Positions 26,421 to 35,118 of a stretch of DNA of 64,000 bases are shown here, one piece after another. Numbering within the stretch: the first letter of the stretch is position 1; each line of letters opens with the position of its first letter. The notes under the pieces are model-generated. The model saw nothing but the letters and a program-made list of their open reading frames with translations. It had not been told where the DNA came from and ran no database searches. Source of the stretch: Pachypanchax playfairii (lineage: Eukaryota > Chordata > Actinopteri > Cyprinodontiformes > Aplocheilidae); the NCBI GenBank assembly GCA_006937955.1, contig SSNP01000031.1:1918109-1982108 (forward strand), written 5' to 3'. A program made the position numbers and the translations under genes.

Positions 26421-28506
26421 TCCAGTAATGTGCTTTTTCAAATATATATTCAAAAACAGAAAATTCCTATCCAATAATTAAAGAACATAATCCTAAATAA
26501 TTGTACAAAAACATTAAATTTTATTGGCAGCCAAAAAAAAAAAGAGAAGTTTGTGAAATATATATCTAAAATGCTTCATTTTTAGGCTTGACCCAAAGGA
26601 TCAGAAACAAGATGCTGGTTTTCAAACTTTCATCTTTATGAGGATTGTTTGACGGTGAGTCTATCAAACACTCACCTGACCCCACACAATTTATCAACAA
26701 GTGGAGAGGACGAACTGAGGACAACATGGCCTCAGCAGCAACACCTACAGTTCCATCCTCTCAAAAAGGTGCATTTTTACCCTCAGCAGAGGAAAGAGCA
26801 TGACACACGAGAAGGGAAAAAAAAAACAGCATCTAGAAGAGCAAGTAGGAGAATTGCTTGGGCGCCAGGACTGTCATGTCTGTATAAACAGGCATTGATT
26901 TTTCTGTCCAGCTCTGGCACCTCCGCCATTTATTCTCAGCTTTGTGGCTGGGGCCCAGTGTGGCAGGAGAAATTCTGTTACAGTCCAGTTGGGCCCTTGA
27001 GGCCTGTGTGTGAGAATAGATTTCACCTGTAAACGAGGAGAGAGACCGGAGCCACTTAGCAAGGGCAGGCAGTGTCACCAGAGGGCAGGATCGGTGAAGT
27101 CACGCTGGACGGATAATGAGACGCGCTGTTGGAAGAAAGGACAAATTAAAGAAAGAAAGCTGTAGAAGAACTAAAAGACTGTGATGCTGTAAATTAAAGC
27201 AGAAAACGGTGGCCAGGACAGTTTAGAAACACAATTATGTGTTCCAGTAAACGTGACTTATATTATGCAAACCATATTCAATCCTTTGACCGCCAAAAAT
27301 ATCCTACTTGTCCATTTTATTGATATCTTATTTTCAAAGTAAAAAAAAATCTGGATTTTTTTCTGGCATCAATCAAACTTGGAAACCCTCATTTCACATG
27401 ATGTCCTGCAATGTGCACAAATTTCTGTAAAGTTCTTCTACTTTTTCAGGATGTTTTCTTGATGACTGAGTTACAGCAACGTGAAATGCACATGGTGAAA
27501 TCTAAACAGCAGATTTTTCTGCAGGAATTCAGACATCAGTATCTTCATAAACATGCTACGATGATAAACCAAAGATCAACATCAAGCTAATATTTTTCTG
27601 ATAGTTTGAATTTGCTCTCTTGTGCAAACGTTTAACCTTTTCAACTCCAGCGTCATCAGTGATAAACTTTGCTTGCTGATTGAGCAGCAGGTGAATATTT
27701 CATATAAACATATAAAGGACATTTTTAATACCTCTTGTCTGTGTTAGTAGAGTCTTGATGAATTGGGGTCATTTTGTTCATCTTGCAGATGCAATGCATT
27801 CTGGGTCAGTGGATCACACTTTGACGTCTTTCCTTTTCTGATCAGCTTGTTTTTGTTTGATGAAACGTTACTGATTCACTCCCCTTCAGCAGTTGTAATG
27901 CTGTGCTTGAGCATGTGTCACTCCCCAATCAGATTCACTTTGTAAAATCCTAAAATAGGCAATGAATTATATTAACCCCCCCATCAATTTTTAAACACTG
28001 ACAGCAACTGCAAGCAGCCACAAATCACTACAGCCAGTCCTCTAAATTCATTAAAACCCTTCTGAACCAAGATATAAATTTAACTTTTACATACACACGT
28101 TCTGATTTATGAGACGCTCTGATTCCAGTTAACAGGACTAGCGACACCTGCATTTATTTTACCTGTTCTGCTTTTTGCCACATCGTTTTCTTTGGGGAAT
28201 TATAGTTTGTTTTTTCTTCTTTTTTTTTTATTCCAGGTAGCACAGACCCTTAAGAGACCCACACAAGAGATGTAAAAAAAAAAAAAGTTCTAGTTTGTAT
28301 TTAAAACCTGACAGTGCAAGGTGTTAAATTACCGCTAGGTTTCTACATTTAGGAGATATATCAATCTTTTTCCAACTGTTAATGAAACAAACAGTAACAC
28401 ATCTATATATAATAAAAGATCAGTACAAAATAAGTTTGTGATGGGTGATTTTTTTCTTAGTAATTCTCCCCTAAACTGAAACATACTGCAAATTGTATTG
28501 AAAGAT
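26421..28506. other. Spacer; a possible regulatory stretch near 26.85-27.07 kb
   Basis: No gene is supported. The overlapping frames at 26649-27078 lack motifs, and the block at 26860-27060 has low repeat content. The rest is AT-rich. Confidence 0.4.
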
Positions 28507-28509
28507 ACA

Positions 28510-29591
28510 GGGCCTGATTTATCAACATTCCAAGTAAAGAGCGCAAAATTGCGTGCGCCGCAAAAATTTTGCGCCATGGGGGTCTTCCTGATTTGCAGGT
28601 GAAAAAAAGAAGACCGATTGTGCAATTGTTAACCAGCGCCAAAAGTAATATTCAAAAGAGGAGTTTGACGGCGCTATTCTCTTTCGGGCGCAAGAAAAGG
28701 CGCAAACAGAAAATGGATTTTGAGCCATTGGTGCTTCAAATATGAGCGGAAGAGGCAAAAAATAAATTGTTGAGCTGCAGCAAAGAGGCTCCACTCTGTG
28801 ATGTTGTGAATGTTGTGCAACACAAAGCAAGAAAACAGCAATCAGAGCGACCTGGTGCGTAAAGGGCCCCTCCAGCGTGGTCCAAACACTGACACCTGCT
28901 TTTCAGGATGCAGTGCGCTCCACAGTGTTTCTCATGCATATGTGGGCAAGATAATATTGATGTTACTCCCGAGCAGTTGGGTTGAGTGCAGGGAGTAAAG
29001 GGGGTCTGCGCCATCACCTTAGGAACAATCATGAGCTGCTGGAATGATATTTACAGCACGAATAACGTCACACACGCACCCAAGAGCCGCAATCTCCATA
29101 TTCACCATCTCTCAACCTCACAAATATAACACTGTTCCTCAGAATGTAACAATCGTGAGCCTGGATCATTTGCCATAACGTCTGCATCACATGAATGTAT
29201 GGAAAAATCCAGATGTCTCTGTGTCCTCCTCCTCGCAACAATCACTGCAGTCATTTTTGCGTTGAGTTAAGACATGCTTTTCAAAGGTGGTAAAAATACG
29301 CGCAAAATTAGAAGTTGCAAACAGTTTCAGGTTTGATAAATCACACTGCGCTTGAAACGCCCACTTATTTACATGTTCTCCTCCCAATATTTTGTGTCTT
29401 CTGATAGAAACACCCACATTGCATATTCATCAAGGGGGAAAGCGCTAAAATGACTTTGCGCGTCTTGCTGCAGGCTTAACAGGCGCAGTTTTGCCTGCGA
29501 GTTGTTGGAAAATCACCTGCTGCTTTTTTTTGTGACCGCTGAGAGGTTTGCGCCTGTTTTAACAACCGCAAACCTTTAATAAATCAGGCCC
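28510..29591. mobile_element. 1.08-kb MITE with GGGCCTGATTTAT ends
   Basis: The ends GGGCCTGATTTATCAA and TTAATAAATCAGGCCC are inverted repeats, and ACA directly abuts both (28507-28509, 29592-29594), consistent with a 3-bp target duplication. The subterminal regions are unusually rich in GCGC/CGCAAA motifs, mirrored at the two ends (GCGCAAAATTGCGTGCG on the left, TTGCGCGTCTTGC and GTTTGCGCCTG on the right). The small open frames inside show no transposase motif. A Harbinger-type origin is likely from the 3-bp duplication but not proven. Confidence 0.82.
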
Positions 29592-29614
29592 ACAGTATAT
29601 CCAACAGATGTTGA

Positions 29615-30070
29615 AAATAAAGTCACATTGTAACAGATCTCGAGCTCAGCCGGCTGGGTGATCGCTAGTTTCTGTCATTTTAAAAAAGCTAGCCCGGACC
29701 GTAATCATTATTTACACGTCCAGACTTCCTGGTTCCATAACGAATCACATGTGAACCTTAAAGGTTGCCAAGTCTTCAACACAAGCAGCTGTAATTCCAC
29801 AACAACCAGCAGCAAAAAATAAGAAACCACCACATCCTTCCAACTGAGCAGCTGAGCTGCACGTGATGGGGCGTTCAAACGCACTTAGGAAAACTCATTG
29901 CTGAACAAACAGACATTCCCAAAATTGAACAAATGTAAGAGAAACTAAACGAGGATCAACATCAGAACTGGCAACCCAACAGAAAAATCAGGGAGGGGAG
30001 GGGGTGAGTGGCTACATGAACTGCGGAATTCGGATTTGACGACAAGGTCTAATTCTTACATGGTGTACCT
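29615..30070 (+). mobile_element. TTAA-flanked repeat family B, copy 3
   Basis: Similar to 13731-14060 (AATAAAGTCACATTGTAACA, CTCAGCCGGCTGGGTGATCG, TTGCCAAGTCTTCAACACAA). The right end TACATGGTGTACCT is followed by TTAA (30071-30074); the left flank is a decayed TTGA. No coding capacity. The 1.08-kb MITE ends only about 20 bp upstream. Confidence 0.6.
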
Positions 30071-30074
30071 TTAA

Positions 30075-32155
30075 AAAGCATCTGTCTTTTATCCTAAATA
30101 TTCCTGGCCTTGGAACTCATGTTACGCTTTCGATTTTCATTCAGGAATTCTAATTCATTAACTATCAAAAGAGCCTAGATGTTTTTGTTGTGGGACGTTA
30201 GTTGTGACACTCTTCTCTCACCGGTCTCTGATTAACAGTGAACAACACTTTCTCTTTCCTCCACTTCAGGTTCACTGATAATTCTACATTTCTAAATTCC
30301 AAAATGATCTGGATAGGTACATGATTTTATTAACCTCTTTAAAAAAAATATAGCTTGTTCACAGGAAATGTAATAACTTTCAAAGTTTGAGCAGAAATTA
30401 CACGCACAAATTCTTCTTTTTTTTTTTAGAAACTGACATCAGCAGTTTTGCAGTTAAATACACATTTTGACCAACTGTTTTTAAACATAAAAGATTACTT
30501 TTATGAAAAAAAAAAAAAAAAATCTTAAAAAACACACACAAAAAAAAAAACAGGCGACATCAGCATCAGCCGAACCATAACGGGGGAATTAAAGACAGGC
30601 GGTGAGTTTCAACTTCAGTTCCAAACACACACACACAGCAGAAAATCAGCTGCTCTGTGAAGTTTCAGCTCAGAGTGACAGTAATGATAGTGCGTGAAGG
30701 TTAACTCCAAGAGAAACTGAAGCACTCCTGCTGAATAGGAAGGAGAGGGGCAGGTTTGAAAAGTACTTATTAGTCAAAATGGGTAACAACGGTGCCGCCT
30801 GCGAAGTGTAATCAAATCACTCTATATACTTGGTTGCAAAACAGTTTCTGAGAAGCAACTAACTCTGCAGCTTTGACAGGAGGGTTATTTTTACTGATAC
30901 TTCTCTTTCCTATTGTCTTACGCACTGAAACTCCCCCCCATCAAGAAAAGGAAATACATACAAAAAAAAAGATAAAAGCGCATGTAAGTGGGACATCATT
31001 AAGAGGATATTATGAACATTTACTCTTCTTGTTTTCCCTTCTCTGCCCTCAAGTTAACTATCCAATTGTTTCTCGAACACATGCAATACATGGAAAGCCA
31101 TGAAATTTTAATGACACTCCAGCATGTGCGGAGTTCCTGATTCACTTCTCGCCGGCTCCTGGTTTTTATTTAGTACCCAAAAACTCCTACTTGTCTCCTC
31201 TGTGATCAATATGTGGTGTCTTGGAATGAGGCAAAGAGTTTTAATATGATTTTATGAGATCAGATAGCACCCTTTGATCCCCCGCTGCGATTTGTCTGAT
31301 CTATCTCCGACAGGCTCCAGCGTTCATATGCATATTACATCTAGGAACACGGAGAATGTCTGCAGAAAAAAAAAATTAAAAAAAGCAACATTGTCTCCTT
31401 TGGAGGAAGTGTTTGTTGACTACATTTAATATTAAAACCTCCAGGTGTTATTGCGGTTGTTGGTGGTGTTTTGTTTTAGCTGGCACTGCTGCTTTTGAGA
31501 AATGCACATCAAGCAAATTAACACTTCCAGCTTTGGCCTTAATTGCACATATGAGAAAAGCAGAAGCTTAAGGAAAGCTGAGGTAAATAAGGTTTCATTA
31601 TGTTTTGTTCAGTGTGAGTGTTTAATCACACACCAAAAAAAAAAAAAAACTTATCCTTATTGAATAATCTTAACTGTTCTGTATCTAATACTGCATTCAA
31701 ACTTCCTTGTGCCTCATATGAAAACTTTATAAAGTATAAACTCAATGAGTAAGTCTAACTTAGTTTGAAACAACGCATAAACAGCAGCCAAATCACTCTC
31801 TCTCTCTCTCTGTCTCACACACACACACGTATTTATACTTGTGTACATACAAGTGCTTTATACCTTGTGGATTTTAGAAAACAATTATTTAAAAATCTGA
31901 CAAGTAAACGCACATCAAAGTTACCAAGAAGTACCTGATGAAGAATAACAACTTTGGTTTCTCGCTACCTTCATGGAGAAAATGGCCAATAACATTTGAC
32001 ATAGAATAGCAGCGAGTTTATTCGTTTTCCATCTCCACTGATCACTTTACCTGCTCTGTACCACCTGACCTCAAACCACCTACTAGACTTTCATGGTGGT
32101 AAAATGCTGCTAATGTATCTCGTGTGTATTCTATGTCCAACACTGTCTATTATCT
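30075..32155. other. Spacer with simple repeats; possible regulatory stretch at 31.1-31.35 kb
   Basis: Poly-A tracts lie near 30507-30551 and a CT/CA microsatellite at about 31796-31829. The block 31090-31350 (TTTAATGACACTCCAGCATG, CGTTCATATGCATATTACAT) has the complexity of a conserved non-coding element, but this is inference. No gene. Confidence 0.45.
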
Positions 32156-32157
32156 TA

Positions 32158-32357
32158 CAGTGGGGCAAAAAAGTATTTAGTCAGCCACCAATTGTGTAAG
32201 TTCTCCCACTTAAAAAGATCAGAGAGGCCTGTAATTTTCATCATAGGTATACCTCAACTATGAGAGACAAAATGAGGAAAAAAAATCCAGAAAATCACAT
32301 TGTCTGATTTTTAAAGAATTTATTTGCAAATTATGGTGGAAAATAAGTATTTGGTCA
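32158..32357. repeat. Left 200-bp IR/DR of the Tc1 element
   Basis: Starts CAGTGGGGCAAAAAAG and contains outer and inner direct repeats sharing AAGTATTTRGTCA about 174 bp apart. These are the presumed transposase-binding sites, by analogy with the Sleeping Beauty class. Confidence 0.95.
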
Positions 32358-32469
32358 CCTACAAACAAGTAAGATTTCTGGCTTTCACAGACCTGTAACT
32401 TCTTTAAGAGGCTCCTTGGTCCTCCACTCGTTACCTGTATTAATGGCACCTGTGTGAACTCGTTATCAG

Positions 32470-32477
32470 TATAAAAG
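32470..32477 (+). promoter_or_regulatory. TATA box of the transposase gene
   Basis: TATAAAAG lies 51 bp upstream of the start codon, between the left terminal repeat and the coding region, a position expected for the transposase promoter. Confidence 0.6.
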
Positions 32478-32520
32478 ACACCTGTCCACAACCTCAAACA
32501 GTCACGCTCCAAACTCCACT

Positions 32521-33543
32521 ATGGCCAAGACCAAAGAGCTGTCAAAGGACACCAGAAACAAAATTGTAGACCTTCACCAGGCTGGGAAGACTGAATCTGC
32601 AATAGGTAAGCAGCTTGGTGTGAAGAAATCAACTGTGGGAGCAATTATTAGAAAATGGAAGACATACAAGACCACTGATAATCTCCCTCGATCTGGGGCT
32701 CCACGCAAGATCTCACCCCGTGGGGTCAAAATGATCACAAGAACGGTGAGCAAAAATCCCAGAACCACACGGAGGGACCTAGTGAATGACCTGCAGAGAG
32801 CTGGGACCAAAGTAACAAAGGCTACCATCAGTAACACACTACGCCGCCAGGGACTGAAATCCTGCAGTGCCAGACGTGTCCCCCTGCTAAAGCCAGGACA
32901 CGTCCAGGCCCGTCTGCAGTTTGCTAGAGAGCATTTGGATGATCTAGAAGAGGATTGGGAGAACATCATATGGTCAGATGAAACCAAAATAGAACTTTTT
33001 GGTAGAAACTCAACTTGTCGTGTTTGGAGGGGAAAGAATGCTGAGTTGGATCCAAAGAACACCATACCTACTGTAAAGCATGGGGGTGGAAACATCATGC
33101 TTTGGGGCTGTTTTTCTGCAAGGGGACCAGGACGACTGATCCGTGTAAAGGAAAGAATGAATGGGGCCATGTATCGTAAGATTTTGAGTGAAAACCTCCT
33201 TCCATCAGCAAGGGCATTGAAAATGAGACGTGGCTGGGTCTTTCAGCATGACAATGATCCCAAACACACCGCCCGGGCAACGAAGGAGTGGCTTCGTAAG
33301 AAGCATTTCAAGGTCCTGGAGTGGCCTAGCCAGTCTCCAGATCTCAACCCCATAGAAAATCTCTGGAGGGAGTTGAAAGTCCGTGTTGCCCAGCGTCAGC
33401 CCCAAAACGTCACTGCTCTAGAGGAGATCTGCATGGAGGAATGGGCCAAAATACCAGCAACAGTGTGTGAAAACCTTGTGAAGACTTACAGAAAACGTTT
33501 GACCTCTGTCATTGCCAACAAAGGCTATATAACAAAGTATTGA
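32521..33543 (+). CDS. Tc1-family DD34E transposase, intact
   Basis: This 340-residue protein is full length for the Tc1 family and is expected to cut and paste the surrounding element at TA sites in the nucleus. Residues about 1-60 form the first DNA-binding helix-turn-helix (KLVDLHQAGKTESAIGK-like region), followed by a linker with the AT-hook-like SGAPRK (58-63). Residues about 65-115 form the second helix-turn-helix. A basic stretch (RRQGLKSCSARR, 108-119) may serve as nuclear localisation signal. The catalytic triad is complete: D153 in WSDETK, D244 in QHDNDPKHT and E279 in SPDLNPIENLW, with 34 residues between the last two. The glycine-rich KHGGGNIMLWG box follows at 186-196. Start: the ATG is in CACTATGG with a TATA box upstream. 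No frameshift or internal stop is seen. The right terminal repeat begins 16 bp after the stop and holds an AATAAA at about 33593. Confidence 0.97.
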   Translation: MAKTKELSKDTRNKIVDLHQAGKTESAIGKQLGVKKSTVGAIIRKWKTYKTTDNLPRSGAPRKISPRGVKMITRTVSKNPRTTRRDLVNDLQRAGTKVTKATISNTLRRQGLKSCSARRVPLLKPGHVQARLQFAREHLDDLEEDWENIIWSDETKIELFGRNSTCRVWRGKNAELDPKNTIPTVKHGGGNIMLWGCFSARGPGRLIRVKERMNGAMYRKILSENLLPSARALKMRRGWVFQHDNDPKHTARATKEWLRKKHFKVLEWPSQSPDLNPIENLWRELKVRVAQRQPQNVTALEEICMEEWAKIPATVCENLVKTYRKRLTSVIANKGYITKY

Positions 33544-33559
33544 GATTAACTTTTGTTAT

Positions 33560-33759
33560 TGACCAAATACTTATTTTCCACCATAATTTGCAAATAAATT
33601 CTTTAAAAATCAGACAATGTGATTTTCTGGATTTTTTTTCCTCATTTTGTCTCTCATAGTTGAGGTATACCTATGATGAAAATTACAGGCCTCTCTGATC
33701 TTTTTAAGTGGGAGAACTTACACAATTGGTGGCTGACTAAATACTTTTTTGCCCCACTG
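33560..33759. repeat. Right 200-bp IR/DR of the Tc1 element
   Basis: It reads as the reverse complement of 32158-32357 with no mismatch found by eye and ends GCCCCACTG followed by TA. Confidence 0.95.
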
Positions 33760-33774
33760 TATATATGTTTGAGA

Positions 33775-33842
33775 AAAGTGAGACAGAACCAAATTCCTTG
33801 TGTGTGTAACATACTTGACCAAATAAATCTGCTTCTAATGTA
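33775..33842 (+). repeat. LINE/SINE 3'-tail-like fragment
   Basis: AAATTCCTTGTGTGTGTAAC, then CATACTTGACCAAATAAATC and TGCTTCT, resembles a tail seen at the 3' end of many teleost retroelement copies (from memory). It lies directly beside the Tc1 insertion. Confidence 0.4.
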
Positions 33843-33879
33843 GAATCTATCACCCTTTTTTTTATCTGGAGAAAAAGCA

Positions 33880-33982
33880 GGGTACATGCTGGACGAGTCA
33901 CCAGTTCAATGCAGAGATTAGACAGATCCAGGAGTCTATAACCATACAAGCTAACACTTCAAATTACAGGTAATTTAGGATT
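33880..33982. repeat. Fragment of dispersed repeat D
   Basis: GCAGGGTACATGCTGGACGA, then GTCACCAGTTCAATGCAGAG and GGTAATTTAGGAT follow the order of the common teleost repeat with CAGGGTACACCCTGGACAGG and CAATTTAGAGT motifs (from memory). Diverged. Confidence 0.5.
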
Positions 33983-33992
33983 TTCAGTTTAA

Positions 33993-34279
33993 AAGTGCAA
34001 TATGGAACATGAACACCACCGCGACATCCAGTGTGCAGATGCCACAGCTGCAACAACACAACAAGGGCTCCAGCAGTTGAGGTGCCAGGCTCGCAACCCC
34101 CACATGCGCTCCAACGCCGTGAAAATTCCTCTCCCAAGATGTAGATGTAAACAAAATGCCAACGTCATGCCCGTCAAAATAAACTATTTTATTATATTTA
34201 CTTCAAAAACACTGTTTAAAGGAAATACTGAACTTTCATCCTGCACCCCTCCAAATGTCCCTTGTAGGTATATATTTTT
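33993..34279 (-). mobile_element. TTAA-flanked repeat family B, inverted copy
   Basis: TTAA precedes it at 33989-33992. AAGTGCAATATGGAACATGA is the inverted end seen at 14402 and 11715, and TTTAAAGGAAATACTGAACT is the inverted form of the left part near 10.97 kb. Its other end abuts the TTAA at 34280-34283, which also borders the next element. Shorter than the 10.9-kb copy. Confidence 0.6.
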
Positions 34280-34283
34280 TTAA

Positions 34284-35114
34284 AGGAGCAATAAGCAAAA
34301 ATTCATCATTTCCAGTTTGAAAGAATTCAAAATATGCAATGTGAAGCTCTAGATGTGTAATTCCATCTGGAACATAGCATGAGGTCACACACCATCTCTC
34401 TGTGTTGATATCGAGCCTCTTGTTTACAAAGGTGGTCTCCTTCCGCGTGCATGTTCGTGCATGTGAAACTCCGCATCCTTCTTGTACTGAGCAAAGGCCC
34501 TCCCTTCGCTCAGTACAGCCGACACACATTGTTGAAGCGAAATGGCGGAAGGCGGAGCAAAGCGTTCACCTGAAGATGACCGGGAACACATTTCATCACC
34601 CAAGAAGCCACGGCCAATGACAAACAAACCAGGTAAAGCAAGGGACAAAACGAGGATAAACATTGGTCTTGCTTTTCCAAGATGGAGAGCACTGAGAGAA
34701 CGAGAGAATTTACGATTTGACTCGGAGCTGGCTTTTCTTCTCCTGGACAGGTAAGGAACAATCATTATTTTAATCTAGTGTTACTGTAATGACTCGCTCT
34801 GGAAAGCGATGAAGTTGTCGACGTTGTCCTTTATACTGCTTGCATTCAGTTCTGCTCTTTTACCTTGTAGCTATAGTGGCTAAATGTTCGTAGCGGCTAA
34901 ATGTCCACTACGGACATTTAGCCGCCGTGTCATGAGAGAGGAAAAGTGGCGGCACGTCGTTGTGGCTTTCAGCCAAGCTGAATGGAGACTGTGGTTGTGT
35001 TGAATTATCCAAAACATTTTTTCACATCTGAACGTCAATCATGACAGACTTTGTTTTGGTCTCAATCCTGTACTCAACAGCACACCTAGCGGTGAAAAAT
35101 CGCTTGTTGCTCCT
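34284..35114 (+). mobile_element. TTAA-flanked MITE carrying a first-exon-like ORF
   Basis: This 831-bp element has TTAA at 34280-34283 and 35115-35118. The ends AGGAGCAATAAGC and GCTTGTTGCTCCT are inverted repeats. It encodes no transposase. The interior holds a promoter-like, CpG-containing segment, then an ATG exon (34542-34750) closed by a consensus splice donor. A hairpin made of near-tandem repeats follows at 34874-34925. The TTAA duplications suggest piggyBac-type transposition (inference). Confidence 0.8.
34542..34750 (+). CDS. First-exon-like ORF inside the MITE, partial
   Basis: The ATG sits in a good context (purine at -3, G at +4). The 69 codons begin MAEGGAKRSPEDDRE, then show a basic, nuclear-localisation-like patch (SPKKPRP, 19-25; KPGKARDKTR, 29-38) and the segment INIGLAFPRWRALRE (39-53), ending DSELAFLLLD at residues 60-69. 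The exon ends GACAG directly before GTAAGG, a near-perfect donor; without splicing the frame stops at that TAA. I recall the pattern R-x-N-I-G-x-A-F-x-R-W-x-x-L with a terminal ELAxFLLD from many predicted teleost proteins of unknown function, which would fit a widely copied exon. Whether this copy is spliced into any host transcript cannot be told here. Confidence 0.5.
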
Positions 35115-35118
35115 TTAA

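Larger units (their letters stand above)
32158..33759 (+). mobile_element. Complete Tc1 transposon, structurally intact
   Basis: The element is 1602 bp. It is flanked by the canonical TA target duplication (32156-32157, 33760-33761) and bounded by 200-bp inverted repeats (32158-32357, 33560-33759) in which I found no mismatch by eye. The repeats have the IR/DR plan: an outer motif AAGTATTTAGTCA (from 32171) and an inner motif AAGTATTTGGTCA (from 32345) in direct orientation, mirrored at the right end. Between them is one uninterrupted transposase gene. Apparently identical ends plus an intact frame point to a young, possibly still mobile copy. It is the only plausibly autonomous element in the window. 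Confidence 0.97.

Noticed and set aside
26649..27078. A 127-codon plus frame with 62- and 81-codon minus frames
   Set aside because: Mutually overlapping, no recognisable domain, A-run inside; at best a conserved non-coding block.
32574..33405. Minus-strand frames of up to 198 codons opposite the transposase
   Set aside because: Shadow frames of the intact Tc1 gene, whose plus-strand protein carries all family motifs.
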